Positions 39,734 to 50,403 of a stretch of 64,000 nucleotides of DNA are shown in pieces. The stretch is from Nitzschia sp. pyKryTriq1. Lineage: Eukaryota > Bacillariophyta > Bacillariophyceae > Bacillariales > Bacillariaceae. The translations under genes were made by a program, and so were the position numbers. The notes below the pieces were generated by a model that did not search any database, was not told the origin of the DNA, and saw only the letters and a program-made list of their open reading frames with translations. The stretch lies in NCBI GenBank assembly GCA_956465555.1, contig OY101122.1:941001-1005000 (forward strand). The letters are read 5' to 3'. Position 1 is the stretch's first letter, and each line of letters opens with the position of its first letter.

Positions 39734-41081
39734 AGGAACTTTTGAGCCTTGAAGAAAACCGAACTAGAAAATGTTTTGACTTTTGACTTTTGTCGGTGGC
39801 AGCGGAAAATACCACAGGTAAGAGTTTGATCGTTTCCAGTGGTGTGAGCTTTTGCTGCGTTGATAAAATACGAAATGGATTGAAAAGGCACTGGTATCAA
39901 GGCAATGATGACTTGGCTGGTTGCGGATGTTGGAAGATGGCAACCGAAACAGTGTGGGGGGGGGGGGGGGGTGGCAGCTGCGAGGCGGGATTCTGTATGA
40001 TAGCGGTAACAAGTCCGGTGCGATCGAATGGAAGGGATAGCAAAGACCTCAAGCAAAACGTGCTGGGATATACCTGACAACAACTTTCGATGTTGTGGCT
40101 CAAACAGTTTCAATTATTCAAGTTTTTTGTTTTGGGTCGTCGCTCGCGGCTCGGTGTACCTGGTACGAGTACGGTACCGTACTGGTAGTACCAGTACTGT
40201 ACCGTACCAGTACTACGAATACCGGTACAACATGCTAGCATGGGGTAGGTCGTTCCTTTGCTCACTGGCGTGCGTGCGTGACGTGCGCTGAGCCGATGCG
40301 AAGGCCACATCATGAGCGAGCGAGCGTGCTGGGTCGGCGGGGACTATTTTTTTACAGTACAAATTTCATGCTCGCGAGCGCGCGCCGGACACAGCATTGC
40401 TGCTTGCATGGACGCCGGGCGGCGGATGGAGTGATGAGTAGTGATGAGGAGTCTCAAATCGATGGGCGCTCGATGCCCTCTAGATCCAAAAATTTCGATT
40501 ATGTGCCAACCAAAAGAAGGAATTGGATTTATATGCCCCACCTGCTACTTATGCGCGAGTCGTTTAAATAACCTATGCAGAGCCATTGTACGTTGAAAGT
40601 GTTCAACGGGTCGGCTTCTTTTGAGGGAGAAGCTTTTGGCCTCGGTCGGTCGGGCTGAAAAAAATTATTGGTCGTCCCCCTAAATACCGGTATGTACTCT
40701 ATCTTGTCTGCATACTCGGACTCGACCTCTACCGAGAGTAGAGTGTATGAGAGCCTGGAGTAGAGCTACCGCTACGTAGTAGCTCCAGCAGAGATAGAGT
40801 AGATCAGTGTGACAAAGTCTCTCTCTACTAGTAGAGAGAAAGGAGATTAATCAAGAGACCGGCAATACCACAATACAATGCCACAACATAAAGCCGCACC
40901 ACTAGAAGAGGATCAATAGTCTTCCATTGGTACTGCACCGACTGTAGCAGTGACACGGTCCAAACAAAACGAGAGATAAGCTCTGATTTTCGACAATGAT
41001 GACAACACCTTCAACAATGGTTTGACGACTGAAGTCGAAATTATTGAGCATCCGTACTTTTTCACGCCGATCAATGGTCGC
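39734..41081. other. Intergenic region with GTAC and CTCTACTAG clusters
   Basis: 1348 bp between two minus-strand genes. A run of 14 G with one break lies at about 39955-39972. A GTAC block spans 40158-40233 (TACCGTACTGGTAGTACCAGTACTG). About 40725-40850 is made of GAGTAGAG and CTCTCTACTAGTAGAGAG palindromic words. No gene is supported. Confidence 0.45.
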
Positions 41082-44000
41082 TTAGATCAAGTGGATGATG
41101 GGTTTTCGATGGGTTTCCCGATCGGCGTCTAGTGGAGATTCGCGCCGCTGATGGGACGGGGAAGGATCTTGATTATTCTTCCTCTCATTGTACCACCGTT
41201 TGAGCCGCATTGGGCTTAGCAAGTCGCCAAATGCATCTTTTTCTTCGGCTTCCGATTGTATTTTCGGTGGACGGGGCATCGGAATCAATTGCATTGGCTC
41301 GAACAAGACACGAGCTTCTTGCTCAATGCATTCATACAACTCCAAACAAATCGTCTTCGTCACTTCGTCCAAGTCCTTGACGTGGGCCAAAATACGTCGC
41401 AGCGCATCCGAAGCACTATGAAGGAGACTGAGGGCACGGATCCTTCCTCTTTCGTCGGGACTCTGTTCAACTGTCAAGACAGCCATCAACCACAACCCAA
41501 GCACAAGGGTCTGCTCGTTGCGGCATGATTCGTAGAGCGATGGGGCTGGTAGATGGCCTCCTCGACCACTGCTTTTGTTGGCAAGAGGGGGTGGCATCAA
41601 GAATGTCACCTGATGAGAGAATTCTCGCGATGTCGCTAGAGAACTTTTCAGATTCTCTTTCAAAGCCGATGCTAACGCCGTCAGAATTTTGAGGGCTTGC
41701 TCCAACATTCCAAGCTCGCGGAGGGATCTAGCCACGGAGTATGCAGTGGCAGCAGCGTTTGGTTGAGTGAGTGAGCAAACTCGAAGCCAACCGCGTAGCG
41801 CTTGTTGATAGTGTTCGTACGCCAGGGACCAGTAGTACTTGTGTCTCGTGGACGACGTATTATCACCCTTGGACCCTCTGGTCTTCGGCTCGGTCGTTCT
41901 TTCTTCGCAAGCAGAAAGACAATTTGCCAAAACTGCCAAGGAGTCGGCGACAAAGGAATGATTGAAAAGTTTCACTTGGTGGTTTGATGGGACTATCTGC
42001 AAGAAGTCGCGAGAAAGTTGTTCCCAAAACGATGTCGCAAATGCCTTGAGAAGGGCAATAACATCTTCGCCATCGTCAAAGGAGACCATCTTGTCACCGT
42101 CGTATTCGAATTGGGCAAGGGCCTGTTGTTTCTGGTAGAACAGTCGCTCGTGTTGGGATAAATAGAGCGATAGCAAGTCTGAGACTCTTGTGATAAGCCC
42201 ATGGGCCAAGATATCATTACCTGCCATGCTTAAAGCAGCGGAAAGGTCAAGCATGGCACTCAGCGTGGTGGGATGATATGGTGGCAATAATTGCTCACAT
42301 CGCAGAACCAACGACCCCAGAACATCTGATGCTGAGTCCCAGTCACCGTCGGCAGCAAGATTGCAGGAAAGTTGACGCAATACTTCAAATGGTAAGCTCA
42401 GTGTCCGCTCCAACGGATCGCTCTGACCATATTCTAGCCAGCCAACCATCCCCATAGAAGTCGCTTGGTTGCTAATAGCAAGACTGCGTAAAAGCAGACG
42501 TTTTGCCATAGTATGTATCTCTTTCACTTTGATATTTGATGTCGCCTTCGCCGTCCCAAGACAGTTCGAATCGTTCAGGCGCCTCGCGAGAAGATAGAGA
42601 CAATAGAACGACGAGAAATCTCGCGGAGAAGCCTGTGCCTCCAAAGCTCCTACTTTCATCGTAGCCAATACCAACTCCAATTCCTTGTTCTCCTCGGCGA
42701 CGAGCTCTCCTGAGGGTGTGCTGGTCTTTTCATTCCAACCAGCTGCAGCATCAATTTTCTTTACTGCAGCAGCAGCAGCAGCCAATGCAGCGATTCCTGC
42801 AACCCCTGGACTTGGTGTCGACGATGATTTCGCGGCATTATTCTTCCTTGCAGCCGCGGCGGCGGCCATGGCAGCAATACCCCCTGCTCCAGGCGGAGCG
42901 CTCGAGCCCGTGGTTACTACTTGGCTCCTCTTTGCAGCCGCGGCAGCTGCCATGGCCGCAATTCCTCCTCCACCGCGGGGTGCAGTGGTCGAGTCCACCT
43001 CAGCCGATTGCTTCTTCTTTGCTGCTGCGGCCGCAGCCAGTGAGGCTATCCCTCCTCCACCACCAGGCATTTCTCGATTCTTCTTTGCAGCCGCGGCAGC
43101 TGCCATGGCCGCAATTCCTCCTCCTCCTCCTCCACCACCGGGTGCAGCGTTCGAGCCCGCCTCAGTTGCTTGATTCTTATTTGCTGCTGCTGTAGCAGCT
43201 GCAATTGCGGCTATCCCTCCTCCACCGGGAACATCGTTCGAGCCCACCTCGGCTGATTGGTTCTTCTTTGCAGCCGCGGCGGCGTCGGCCATGGCAGCAA
43301 TGCCCCCTGCTCCAGGCGGAGCGTTCGAGCCCGTGGCTACAACTTGGATCCTCTTTGCAGCCGCGGCAGCTGCCATCGCTGCAATTCCTCCTCCTCCACC
43401 ACCACCGGTAACAGCGTTCGAGCCCGCCTCAGGCGATTGATTCTTCTTTGCTGCTGCGGCTGCAGCCATGGCGGCGATACCACCGACTCCTGGTACTGGG
43501 GGATTTGGATTGGTCTTCTTCGTTTTCGCTGCGGCTGCGCTAGCTGACGCGACCGAGCCTACCTCAGGTGCTTGATTTTTCTTCGCGGTCTCAGGAGAAA
43601 CATAAGATGGTCTCTCTCCAAGAATCCTTTTGGTAAACTTGAGAATGTCGAAGCCAGGCGGCAAAGTGGTCTGGGATTTCGTGTCATCTTCGTTGCCCGA
43701 AAACAGAGCTTGGTGTAATTCATAGCCCTTAGAACCCAATACTTCATAAAACTGTGACAACTGAAATTGCAATTCTGAAGGGAAAGTCGGTTGAGAAACG
43801 TTCCACTGGTGCACACGAGAAACCGTTCGACGCTTACCTGCTATAATACCAGTACTAAGTCGAATATTGACAAGAATATGTCGGTATCCAGTTGGGAGGG
43901 CCGGAAGATGGGTGGTACCAGCTGGCGAAGTTCGAAAAAGATTTTTCAAACGTACAATTTCGATCACTGGACAACCTTTCCCGGACTCTTTGTCTAGGGT

Positions 44001-47000
44001 GCTCCTGGTGAAGCTCCAAATTTTCACCAAACCACAAATTAACGATCCCTCGTCCGGGAATACTATTTGTGCCCTCAATAGGTCCAGGACACGTGTAATA
44101 TCGCCGGCGTATTTTCTCGCTGCCTTCTTCTTGGCAGAGGAGTAGCTCTTCACACCAATCGAGTAGGGTGTTGGCATTGCGTCGTCTTCGGGTATGAGGA
44201 GGCTATTGCGAGAGGAAAACTGAACAACACTCCTTACAACATCATCCAATGTGGTCTGACTTTCTTCGGCGAATCTAAGGAAGTCAGAAATTTCGTCTGA
44301 TCCCTCTTTCTCTTTTGATGGGTTCGGTGGAAGCTGTTGGTGGAGGTGATAGGCGGCTTGTTCGTCGCCGGTCATTTCTCTTTCGAATGATGTAGGACCG
44401 ATGTCGCAGATGTAGCCGGTCAAGACTTTAACGTCACCATGCAGAGTTTGTGGGCTGAAACCACTGATATCCATAACTGCCAAGAGCATGTCATTTTTCT
44501 CTGAATTGCGAATTCCATAGTCTATCTTGCTTTCGTGATATTGGAATTGGGAGGTTGACGTCGAGGAGAAGCTATCTACGTCAGAAGCCCCCGGCACTTC
44601 ATGAGAAGAACTTTGAACTTGTAAAGTGCACGGACTTGCGATCATTGCTTTCCAGATTTCAGCATGCTTCCAGCTCGCAAGCAAGTGCCTCCACGGTAAG
44701 GATGTTGATGGTGTGCCATGTTTGATTATGGGAAGTGCCTCTATCGTTTTCAGGAATTTGACATCGTCGAGGGAGGAAAAAGCCAGAAGGGCCTCGTCCA
44801 GCACGTCTCCCCCCTCATATGTTTCTGATATATCCTCGGCGTCGGGAACACCTGGAAAACTACCAGAATCATCATTTTCCCATTTGACAGTCAGAGTCTC
44901 GAGCTTCTGCTCCAACCCGGACACGCCTTTGTTTAGTTGATCTCGTTCGCCATCATCCTCTGGACCTGATATGAAATTCTCACTGGCATTCAAAGTGTCC
45001 AAAGACATTTTCTGTGAATATCTCTGCTTAGATCGCCGAGCTTGCCTCCTGGGGCTCCTGGGGAGGGGGTCAGACGACGCCGGCTCAAAAACAACATTTT
45101 TCGGTGAGCCCACTGATGGAGCGAGCTCGTTCAAGGAGTTCGATCCACTGTTTGGCTCCGAAATGTTGAACGATGTATCCTGCCTTTTCTCCCGAAGGTC
45201 GTTGCCACCAGAAAAATAGTATTCCCCCGGTACCACATCTTGCTTTGGTGGGTACAAGTCCCACAGGACCGCCTCGCCCATGTTGTCTTCACTCGATGAA
45301 TCAGTGCTATCATTCTCTGAAGGGAAAAACGGAATTTCAGGCGGAGAAACGCTCGATGAAACTGATCTAGAGGAAGACATTTTCGCCACTTGGTCGTCAA
45401 AGACGCTCCTGGGGATTTCTTCGGATGTTCTTCGGAAGTTGCTCCCCCCCCCCGGCTCACGTATTCTCTTCAATGTGAACTCGTAACCAGATGCTTTAGA
45501 AATCATTGAACTTAATAGATTCTTCGGGCGGTGGAGAAGGTCCAGCGATTCTGGCAACACGGGGTCGTGTCGCCGTGACGAGGATGCTGTTGACTGTTTC
45601 GATTCTGATACAAGGCTTTCGTTTGTGATGGCCTCATATACCAGCTCATCCGTGGCGTCAAATAGTGGAAGCTTGTCCTTTGATTCCTTCAATATGGGTT
45701 GTACATCACTCGATTTCTTGTCTTGGGAATGAGACGGACTGAATTCCTGCGTTTCAATCTCGATTGACGATTGTACGGTATCCTTAGAGTCATTCTCCGA
45801 TTTTTGAGTGTCCACGTGTCTGTCAGGATTGCCGTCAGCTTTGGTCTCGCCATCGCTCTTATTGACGTCTTCCTTTCCAACCGCTGTACTTGTCGTGGCT
45901 GTTTCCAACTTGATTGGTGACTGTGAAGTTTCTTTGGATTCATTCCCCGTTTTTTGAGCGTCCACGTCACTTTCAGGATTTCCGTCAGTTATGCCTTCGT
46001 AGTTGATCTTAACGTCTTCTTTTCCAACAGTTTCACTCGTCGGAGTTGCTTCCAGTTCGATTGGGGACTGTGAAGTTTCTTTGCATTCATTCTCCGCTTT
46101 TTGAGCGTCCACGTCACTTTCAAAATTACTGTCAGTCATGCCTTCGTAGTTGATCTTATCGTCTTCCGTTCCAACCACTTCACCCGTCGGGGTTGATTCG
46201 TCCAACTCGATTGGCGACTGTGAAGTTTCTTTGGATTCATTCTCCGCCTTTTGAGCGTCCACGTCACTTTCAGGACTACTGTCAGCTTTACTTTCGTCGG
46301 TGCTGGCAACGTCTCCTGTTGCAACCGCTTGACTCGACGGGGCTTGTTCCACATCCACTGGAGCGTCTGGAATTTCTTTGGATTCATTCTCCACTTTTTG
46401 AGCGTCCATTTCTTTTTCATAATTACCGCCAGTTTTGCTTTCGTCATCACTCGTAAGTTCTTCTGTTCCAACCGCTTCATTTGTCGTGGCTCTTTCCAGC
46501 TCGATTGGCGACTGTGAAATTTCTTTGGATGCATTGTTGGCTCGTCGAGTCTCAAGCTCTACCTCTTCATCATCCTTAGGAACACTTCTGACAAGATCTT
46601 CCTCTGCCATTTTCTCACTTTGGGTTAACTTCAAAGCAGGTCCTCCGGGCACTGCACTAGCGTCCTCCTTGCCGATGGCTTCTGACATATCCTCGCCTTT
46701 ATTTATTTCCAACGGTGCTGTGCCCGCTTCTTCAGAATGATCGTCATCCAAGGAAGATGAAGAATGATGCGGGAACAATTGAGACGGAACACCCCGCGGT
46801 AGGGATCCAGTATGTCGAGAGGTTGGCAAGATGGGAACATCCAAGGTCCGCACCAAATTGATGGATTCATTGGGAGTCGTCGTCACAGATATACTAAGAT
46901 CATAATTCTTCAAGGGAGTCGTCATTGGCGAGTAGAGCTGCACCGACTCTTCATCATATTCGAATCCCGCTTCATCCTCCTTGTTCCATTCCGTGTTGAG

Positions 47001-47588
47001 CTCTTGTGCAAACTCCTTGGCCGACGTTCGGACCAACGTCGTCGCCTCATTCAAAACTGGAGCAGTTGCATGCGCCACAGTAGCCGCTGTTGAGGCTGCC
47101 GCGCTAGCAAGCATTCGCAGTGACGATTTCCATTCGTTTTCGACTCGAATTCTTTCTTTTATTCGCTGCTGTTCTTCTCGTTGACGTTGGAGTTGCCTTT
47201 GTTTGAGAAGATAGGAATGTTTGGACTTTCGTGCCTTGGCTCCGACAGCCGCTGCCGACAAAATTGGGTCAACGAAGCCCTTTTTCGACTCATCTTGAGA
47301 GGCCGCAATATTTCCTTTCAAAGAGCCACCATCGAAACTCTTAACTCTCCGTCTCGAAGTAGGAGAAGATCGAGGAGGCCGCTTGGGTCGACTCGTTTCG
47401 CCAATATTATCATCGTCGCCGAACGAGTCAAGACTATCCACTGAGGTTGTCCTGTCATTAGCAAGCCACAAAGGAGCACCATCTGACCCATCGGAAGAAA
47501 AACTGCGGTATCTTTTGGAGGAAGCATCGGGACGAAGTTGTCTCTCGTCGATCTTGCCACTACTGGGGGTCGAAGTTTCATTTCCCAT
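41082..47588 (-). CDS. Very large repeat protein with myristoylation-type start
   Basis: 2168 residues in one exon from ATG 47588. The N-terminus MGNETS fits the N-myristoylation consensus (Gly2, Ser6), and basic Ser-rich sequence follows. Regions in order: helical KLRQRQLQRQREEQQR-like segment (about 130-160); six acidic units of about 48-50 residues (about 350-610) with the core SKETSQSPIELE and VDAQKAENE; a long Ser/Pro-rich section; a globular part (about 980-1340) with no domain I recognise; nine Gly/Ala units (about 1365-1620) of the form GGGIAAMAAAAAAKKNQ; and an alpha-helical C-terminal 500 residues that look TPR- or HEAT-like. It ends IIHLI. The Ala units resemble those of the CCDC53-motif gene nearby. 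Unknown function; membrane-attached scaffold inferred from the start. Confidence 0.6.
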   Translation of the reverse strand: MGNETSTPSSGKIDERQLRPDASSKRYRSFSSDGSDGAPLWLANDRTTSVDSLDSFGDDDNIGETSRPKRPPRSSPTSRRRVKSFDGGSLKGNIAASQDESKKGFVDPILSAAAVGAKARKSKHSYLLKQRQLQRQREEQQRIKERIRVENEWKSSLRMLASAAASTAATVAHATAPVLNEATTLVRTSAKEFAQELNTEWNKEDEAGFEYDEESVQLYSPMTTPLKNYDLSISVTTTPNESINLVRTLDVPILPTSRHTGSLPRGVPSQLFPHHSSSSLDDDHSEEAGTAPLEINKGEDMSEAIGKEDASAVPGGPALKLTQSEKMAEEDLVRSVPKDDEEVELETRRANNASKEISQSPIELERATTNEAVGTEELTSDDESKTGGNYEKEMDAQKVENESKEIPDAPVDVEQAPSSQAVATGDVASTDESKADSSPESDVDAQKAENESKETSQSPIELDESTPTGEVVGTEDDKINYEGMTDSNFESDVDAQKAENECKETSQSPIELEATPTSETVGKEDVKINYEGITDGNPESDVDAQKTGNESKETSQSPIKLETATTSTAVGKEDVNKSDGETKADGNPDRHVDTQKSENDSKDTVQSSIEIETQEFSPSHSQDKKSSDVQPILKESKDKLPLFDATDELVYEAITNESLVSESKQSTASSSRRHDPVLPESLDLLHRPKNLLSSMISKASGYEFTLKRIREPGGGSNFRRTSEEIPRSVFDDQVAKMSSSRSVSSSVSPPEIPFFPSENDSTDSSSEDNMGEAVLWDLYPPKQDVVPGEYYFSGGNDLREKRQDTSFNISEPNSGSNSLNELAPSVGSPKNVVFEPASSDPLPRSPRRQARRSKQRYSQKMSLDTLNASENFISGPEDDGERDQLNKGVSGLEQKLETLTVKWENDDSGSFPGVPDAEDISETYEGGDVLDEALLAFSSLDDVKFLKTIEALPIIKHGTPSTSLPWRHLLASWKHAEIWKAMIASPCTLQVQSSSHEVPGASDVDSFSSTSTSQFQYHESKIDYGIRNSEKNDMLLAVMDISGFSPQTLHGDVKVLTGYICDIGPTSFEREMTGDEQAAYHLHQQLPPNPSKEKEGSDEISDFLRFAEESQTTLDDVVRSVVQFSSRNSLLIPEDDAMPTPYSIGVKSYSSAKKKAARKYAGDITRVLDLLRAQIVFPDEGSLICGLVKIWSFTRSTLDKESGKGCPVIEIVRLKNLFRTSPAGTTHLPALPTGYRHILVNIRLSTGIIAGKRRTVSRVHQWNVSQPTFPSELQFQLSQFYEVLGSKGYELHQALFSGNEDDTKSQTTLPPGFDILKFTKRILGERPSYVSPETAKKNQAPEVGSVASASAAAAKTKKTNPNPPVPGVGGIAAMAAAAAAKKNQSPEAGSNAVTGGGGGGGIAAMAAAAAAKRIQVVATGSNAPPGAGGIAAMADAAAAAKKNQSAEVGSNDVPGGGGIAAIAAATAAANKNQATEAGSNAAPGGGGGGGGIAAMAAAAAAKKNREMPGGGGGIASLAAAAAAKKKQSAEVDSTTAPRGGGGIAAMAAAAAAKRSQVVTTGSSAPPGAGGIAAMAAAAAARKNNAAKSSSTPSPGVAGIAALAAAAAAVKKIDAAAGWNEKTSTPSGELVAEENKELELVLATMKVGALEAQASPRDFSSFYCLYLLARRLNDSNCLGTAKATSNIKVKEIHTMAKRLLLRSLAISNQATSMGMVGWLEYGQSDPLERTLSLPFEVLRQLSCNLAADGDWDSASDVLGSLVLRCEQLLPPYHPTTLSAMLDLSAALSMAGNDILAHGLITRVSDLLSLYLSQHERLFYQKQQALAQFEYDGDKMVSFDDGEDVIALLKAFATSFWEQLSRDFLQIVPSNHQVKLFNHSFVADSLAVLANCLSACEERTTEPKTRGSKGDNTSSTRHKYYWSLAYEHYQQALRGWLRVCSLTQPNAAATAYSVARSLRELGMLEQALKILTALASALKENLKSSLATSREFSHQVTFLMPPPLANKSSGRGGHLPAPSLYESCRNEQTLVLGLWLMAVLTVEQSPDERGRIRALSLLHSASDALRRILAHVKDLDEVTKTICLELYECIEQEARVLFEPMQLIPMPRPPKIQSEAEEKDAFGDLLSPMRLKRWYNERKNNQDPSPSHQRRESPLDADRETHRKPIIHLI
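42745..43495 (-). repeat. Coding tandem array: nine GIAAMAAAAAAKK units
   Basis: Nine irregular units of about 22-33 residues, each with GGIAAMAAAAAAKK or a near variant, separated by Gly/Pro/Ser linkers such as SNAPPGA. Within the DNA the codons stay similar between units, suggesting continuing slippage or conversion. The antisense of this array is open in other frames and gives spurious ORFs. Confidence 0.8.
45745..46545 (-). repeat. Coding tandem array: six acidic units
   Basis: Six units spaced about 145-150 bp apart, each with an SKETSQSPIELE-like core (first unit SKEISQSPIELE, last SKDTVQSSIEIE) and, in the middle copies, ESDVDAQKAEN. Middle units are most alike; end units are more diverged, as expected from unequal exchange. 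Confidence 0.8.
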
Positions 47589-49117
47589 CCCGTGAAAGAA
47601 CGTTTTGTGTCAGAAAATGAAAGTTTCCACTTGAAAAATATTTACGACGACTGACTGACTCGTCCTGTCAAGATAAAAATAAAGCCGTATTAACGAAAGC
47701 TTTCAAACATAAACACAGCTTCCTCGTACAATACCAAGGATCGAACTACCGCACAGTAAGTATTATATCAAACATAGTTGGCTTGATGAGAGATTTGCAA
47801 TTTGCAATGCTTCCTTTGTCCTTGAACGAGTACGAGTATTCTCTATCCGTCTCTCATGTGGATTCGCTTCGCTGTGCCACCCACGTAGCTTCACCCTTCG
47901 TCGGCCAGACTATGGGCAATGTACATACAAAGGTTGAAGAGATTGGAAGTGGTGAAGACTCGAACGAGTCATCTGGTCCCAAAACAAGGAAAGAGACGTC
48001 TGTTCGAATATCTACTTACAACGGGCGTTCACAGAGTGACGGACGGACGCGACCAGCGTTCACGATTACGCAAACCCGCACATATCGCACGATTGGATCA
48101 CGCACGACTCCAAGTTTCTTTCTAAGACTCTCGGAGACAATCTATGATCCTAGCACTGATTTCAAAATCTGATGTCTGTTTGTTTGACCCAACGTAGAAC
48201 ACGTAATCCTCGATCGTCTTCTTCTTTGTGCTTGAAGCACTGGTACTGTTAGATGTCCGGCGTTGGTTATTAAGCCTGCCCCCACCACCTCTTCCTCTGG
48301 GACCTTGTCTTCCTCTCATGGCCAAAGGGATACTTTTTGTACGTTACTCGAAACGGACTTTATTGAATGAATGTTGATTTAGCAATTTCTGGATCCTTGT
48401 GATCTCTTGTATACCTCTAGTATACGTCAAGAAAGCTACAGTCTAGTGACTTGATTTTGGTTTATGTAGATGTTGATTTGATACTGTGTAGACTAAGATT
48501 CATTCAATAAAGTGAGCTTTTCTCTCATGTTGTTCATGTTCGTTGTTTGTTGTTTTGGATACTCTTCAAAAGGGAGGGAGTCATAATGACTTTTGATTAA
48601 TAGGACTAATGCGTGGAAATATTTCATCCAACAACTTGTACTGTACACGTGTACCGTATTCTGCAAGCTCTCACAGCGGTGAAAACGCGTTCTTTTTACA
48701 TTATTTTGTACACCAACTCAGAGCGTGTGAGGTTTTCGGCTCGTACTCTGTAGATCCGATGAGGTGCAGACGAGATGTCCGGTCTCGTTGCACTTCGGTC
48801 AGGTCTAGTAGAGACAAACTAACTAGTAGCGATAGGCTTTTCAATCCAGGTGGATGACTGTCTTGTGAAATACCAGTGAGTGTAAGTGAGTTCCGAGTAA
48901 GCGGTAGACATGACTCGCCGGGTCGTGGCTGGACAGACCAAGACTCGACTCATCTGATCATCTGACTGTTGGACGGACAGACAGAATGCTTGACTCACCA
49001 TGTGTGATGTACTCGTAGCGCTCACCGCGGGTGAAAGTAGTAGTCTACCCTGTTTTCATTGTTATTCTGTACCATAGGTAGAGCTCACGGGTACTCTATC
49101 ATTTTAAGAAACGAATT
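47589..49117. other. Intergenic region with retroelement relic
   Basis: 1529 bp between divergent genes. It holds the gag-like fragment listed at 48122-48325 and nothing else I can assign. A plus frame with ATG 47912 (MGNVHTKVEE...) to 48172 overlaps the fragment antisense and is not convincing. AT-rich stretches lie at about 48360-48600. Confidence 0.4.
48122..48325 (-). pseudogene. Possible fragment of a retrotransposon gag-like gene
   Basis: 67 residues: MAMRGRQGPRGRGGGGRLNN, then basic KKKTIEDYVFYVGSNKQTSDFE, then a short unmatched tail and a stop. An Arg/Gly head followed by a TIEDY-x-FYVG-x-NKQ-x-SDFE motif is a pattern I associate with multi-copy gag-like frames in diatom retroelements. 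This recall is from memory and was not searched. It is truncated after about 20 residues of the conserved part. Confidence 0.4.
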
Positions 49118-50335
49118 ATGACAACCTCGAGGGTTACGCAAACAGCCTTTCGATGTATTATTCCATTGGCTACTTGCAACCGTCCATGTGGGCAAATTTC
49201 AGTCCACAAACCCACCAAAAGACGATGTTATCACGAGGTTTCTTACGCAAAACACGGGGAGCCAGCCGATGTTCTTGAATATCTTTCGACCGACAAGCTA
49301 AAAGAATTTCCACAAGATCCCAAAATGGTCCAAGTGGAAATGATTCACGTTCCATGGAACCCAGCTGATGTCAATACGGTCCAAGGAAAATATGCTTCTC
49401 CGTACAATGGCACCAATATTTCACCACCCAACAATGCGAGCCAATACTTCCCCAAAAGATCTGTGTCGGGATCCGAGGGCTGGGGCCGGATTGTCACATC
49501 AAAATCTTCCAGTCTTCCTGCGGGGTCGTTCGTGACGGTTGGGACACCAGGGCTGGGAACTTTGCGCACCTCCTTCTGGGCGTCGGAAAGTGATGTCCTT
49601 CATGTACCTTCAGAATTGCTGGATCAAGTTGGCCCTGCTGGATCAACACTCTTTCAATTGGGCGGGACTGCTCTTCGGATGTTGACAGATTTTGTTTCAG
49701 TTCAACCAGGAGATTTAGTGATTCAGAATGCCGGGAATTCAGGAGTAGGATTGATGGTCAGTCAACTCGCTCCGGCTTTTTTTGCTGCTCCAGTAGTGAG
49801 TTTGGTGCGACGAGGATCTAAATCCAACCAAGACATGGACGAGCTGATAGACTATTTGACAACAGTAGGCAAGAACGCCATGGTACTGATGGAAGAAGAC
49901 ATGGAAGATCCTCAATATCTGAAAGAGGTGCAAGCAAAACTAAAAGAACTGTCAGCGAGCGGTCGGCTACCCAAACTGGCGCTGAATTCAGTAGGGGGAG
50001 AGAGTGCCAAGTGTCTACTGCGTCTTCTCGACACCGGCGGTAGCTTGGTCACGTATGGCGGGATGTCGGGAAAGCCGGTTATTGTGGGGACTCCGCAGCT
50101 CATTTTCAAAGATCTTCGGGCCATAGGATATTGGCATAGTCGATGGATGGTGCGAAATAGTTTGCCAGCGAAGCAGCAGCTGATTGATGACTTGGCTCGC
50201 GCAGTTAAAAGCAAAGGGGTGGTGTGCCCACCGTGCCAAGTCTTTCCGCTGAATGATGTCAGCGAAGCTCTCAATTGGCAGTCCAACCAAATAGGGGGGA
50301 TCCGAAGCAAACTGGTTTTCGATTGTCGAGAATAA
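49118..50335 (+). CDS. MECR: Mitochondrial trans-2-enoyl-CoA/ACP reductase (MECR/ETR1)
   Basis: 405 residues from ATG 49118. This medium-chain dehydrogenase/reductase carries out the last step of mitochondrial fatty-acid synthesis, NADPH-dependent reduction of trans-2-enoyl thioesters, which feeds lipoic-acid synthesis. The N-terminal about 45 residues are basic and Ser/Thr-rich without acidic residues, as a mitochondrial presequence. Family motifs: VPWNPADVNTVQGKY, SGSEGWGRIV, the nucleotide-binding NAGNSGVGLMVSQLA (about 206-220), LNSVGG, GSLVTYGGMSGKPV and LIFKDLRAIGYWHSRW, all in the MECR order and spacing. No zinc ligands, as expected. Convergent with the BET gene, 68 bp between stops. 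Confidence 0.92.
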   Translation: MTTSRVTQTAFRCIIPLATCNRPCGQISVHKPTKRRCYHEVSYAKHGEPADVLEYLSTDKLKEFPQDPKMVQVEMIHVPWNPADVNTVQGKYASPYNGTNISPPNNASQYFPKRSVSGSEGWGRIVTSKSSSLPAGSFVTVGTPGLGTLRTSFWASESDVLHVPSELLDQVGPAGSTLFQLGGTALRMLTDFVSVQPGDLVIQNAGNSGVGLMVSQLAPAFFAAPVVSLVRRGSKSNQDMDELIDYLTTVGKNAMVLMEEDMEDPQYLKEVQAKLKELSASGRLPKLALNSVGGESAKCLLRLLDTGGSLVTYGGMSGKPVIVGTPQLIFKDLRAIGYWHSRWMVRNSLPAKQQLIDDLARAVKSKGVVCPPCQVFPLNDVSEALNWQSNQIGGIRSKLVFDCRE

Positions 50336-50403
50336 CTAAAAGTAACGAAACTAAGGGTAACTGCAACACACAATTTGCTCCAGTAGGTCTCTTTAGCTCG
50401 CAC

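Noticed and set aside
42685-43195. Ala- and Leu/Gln-rich plus-strand frames of about 160 codons
   Set aside because: Antisense and off-frame readings of the GIAAMAAAAAAKK coding array.
47783-48172. 129-codon plus-strand frame with internal MGNVHTKVEE
   Set aside because: The MGN start resembles the large repeat protein's start, but nothing after it does; overlaps the gag-like fragment in antisense.
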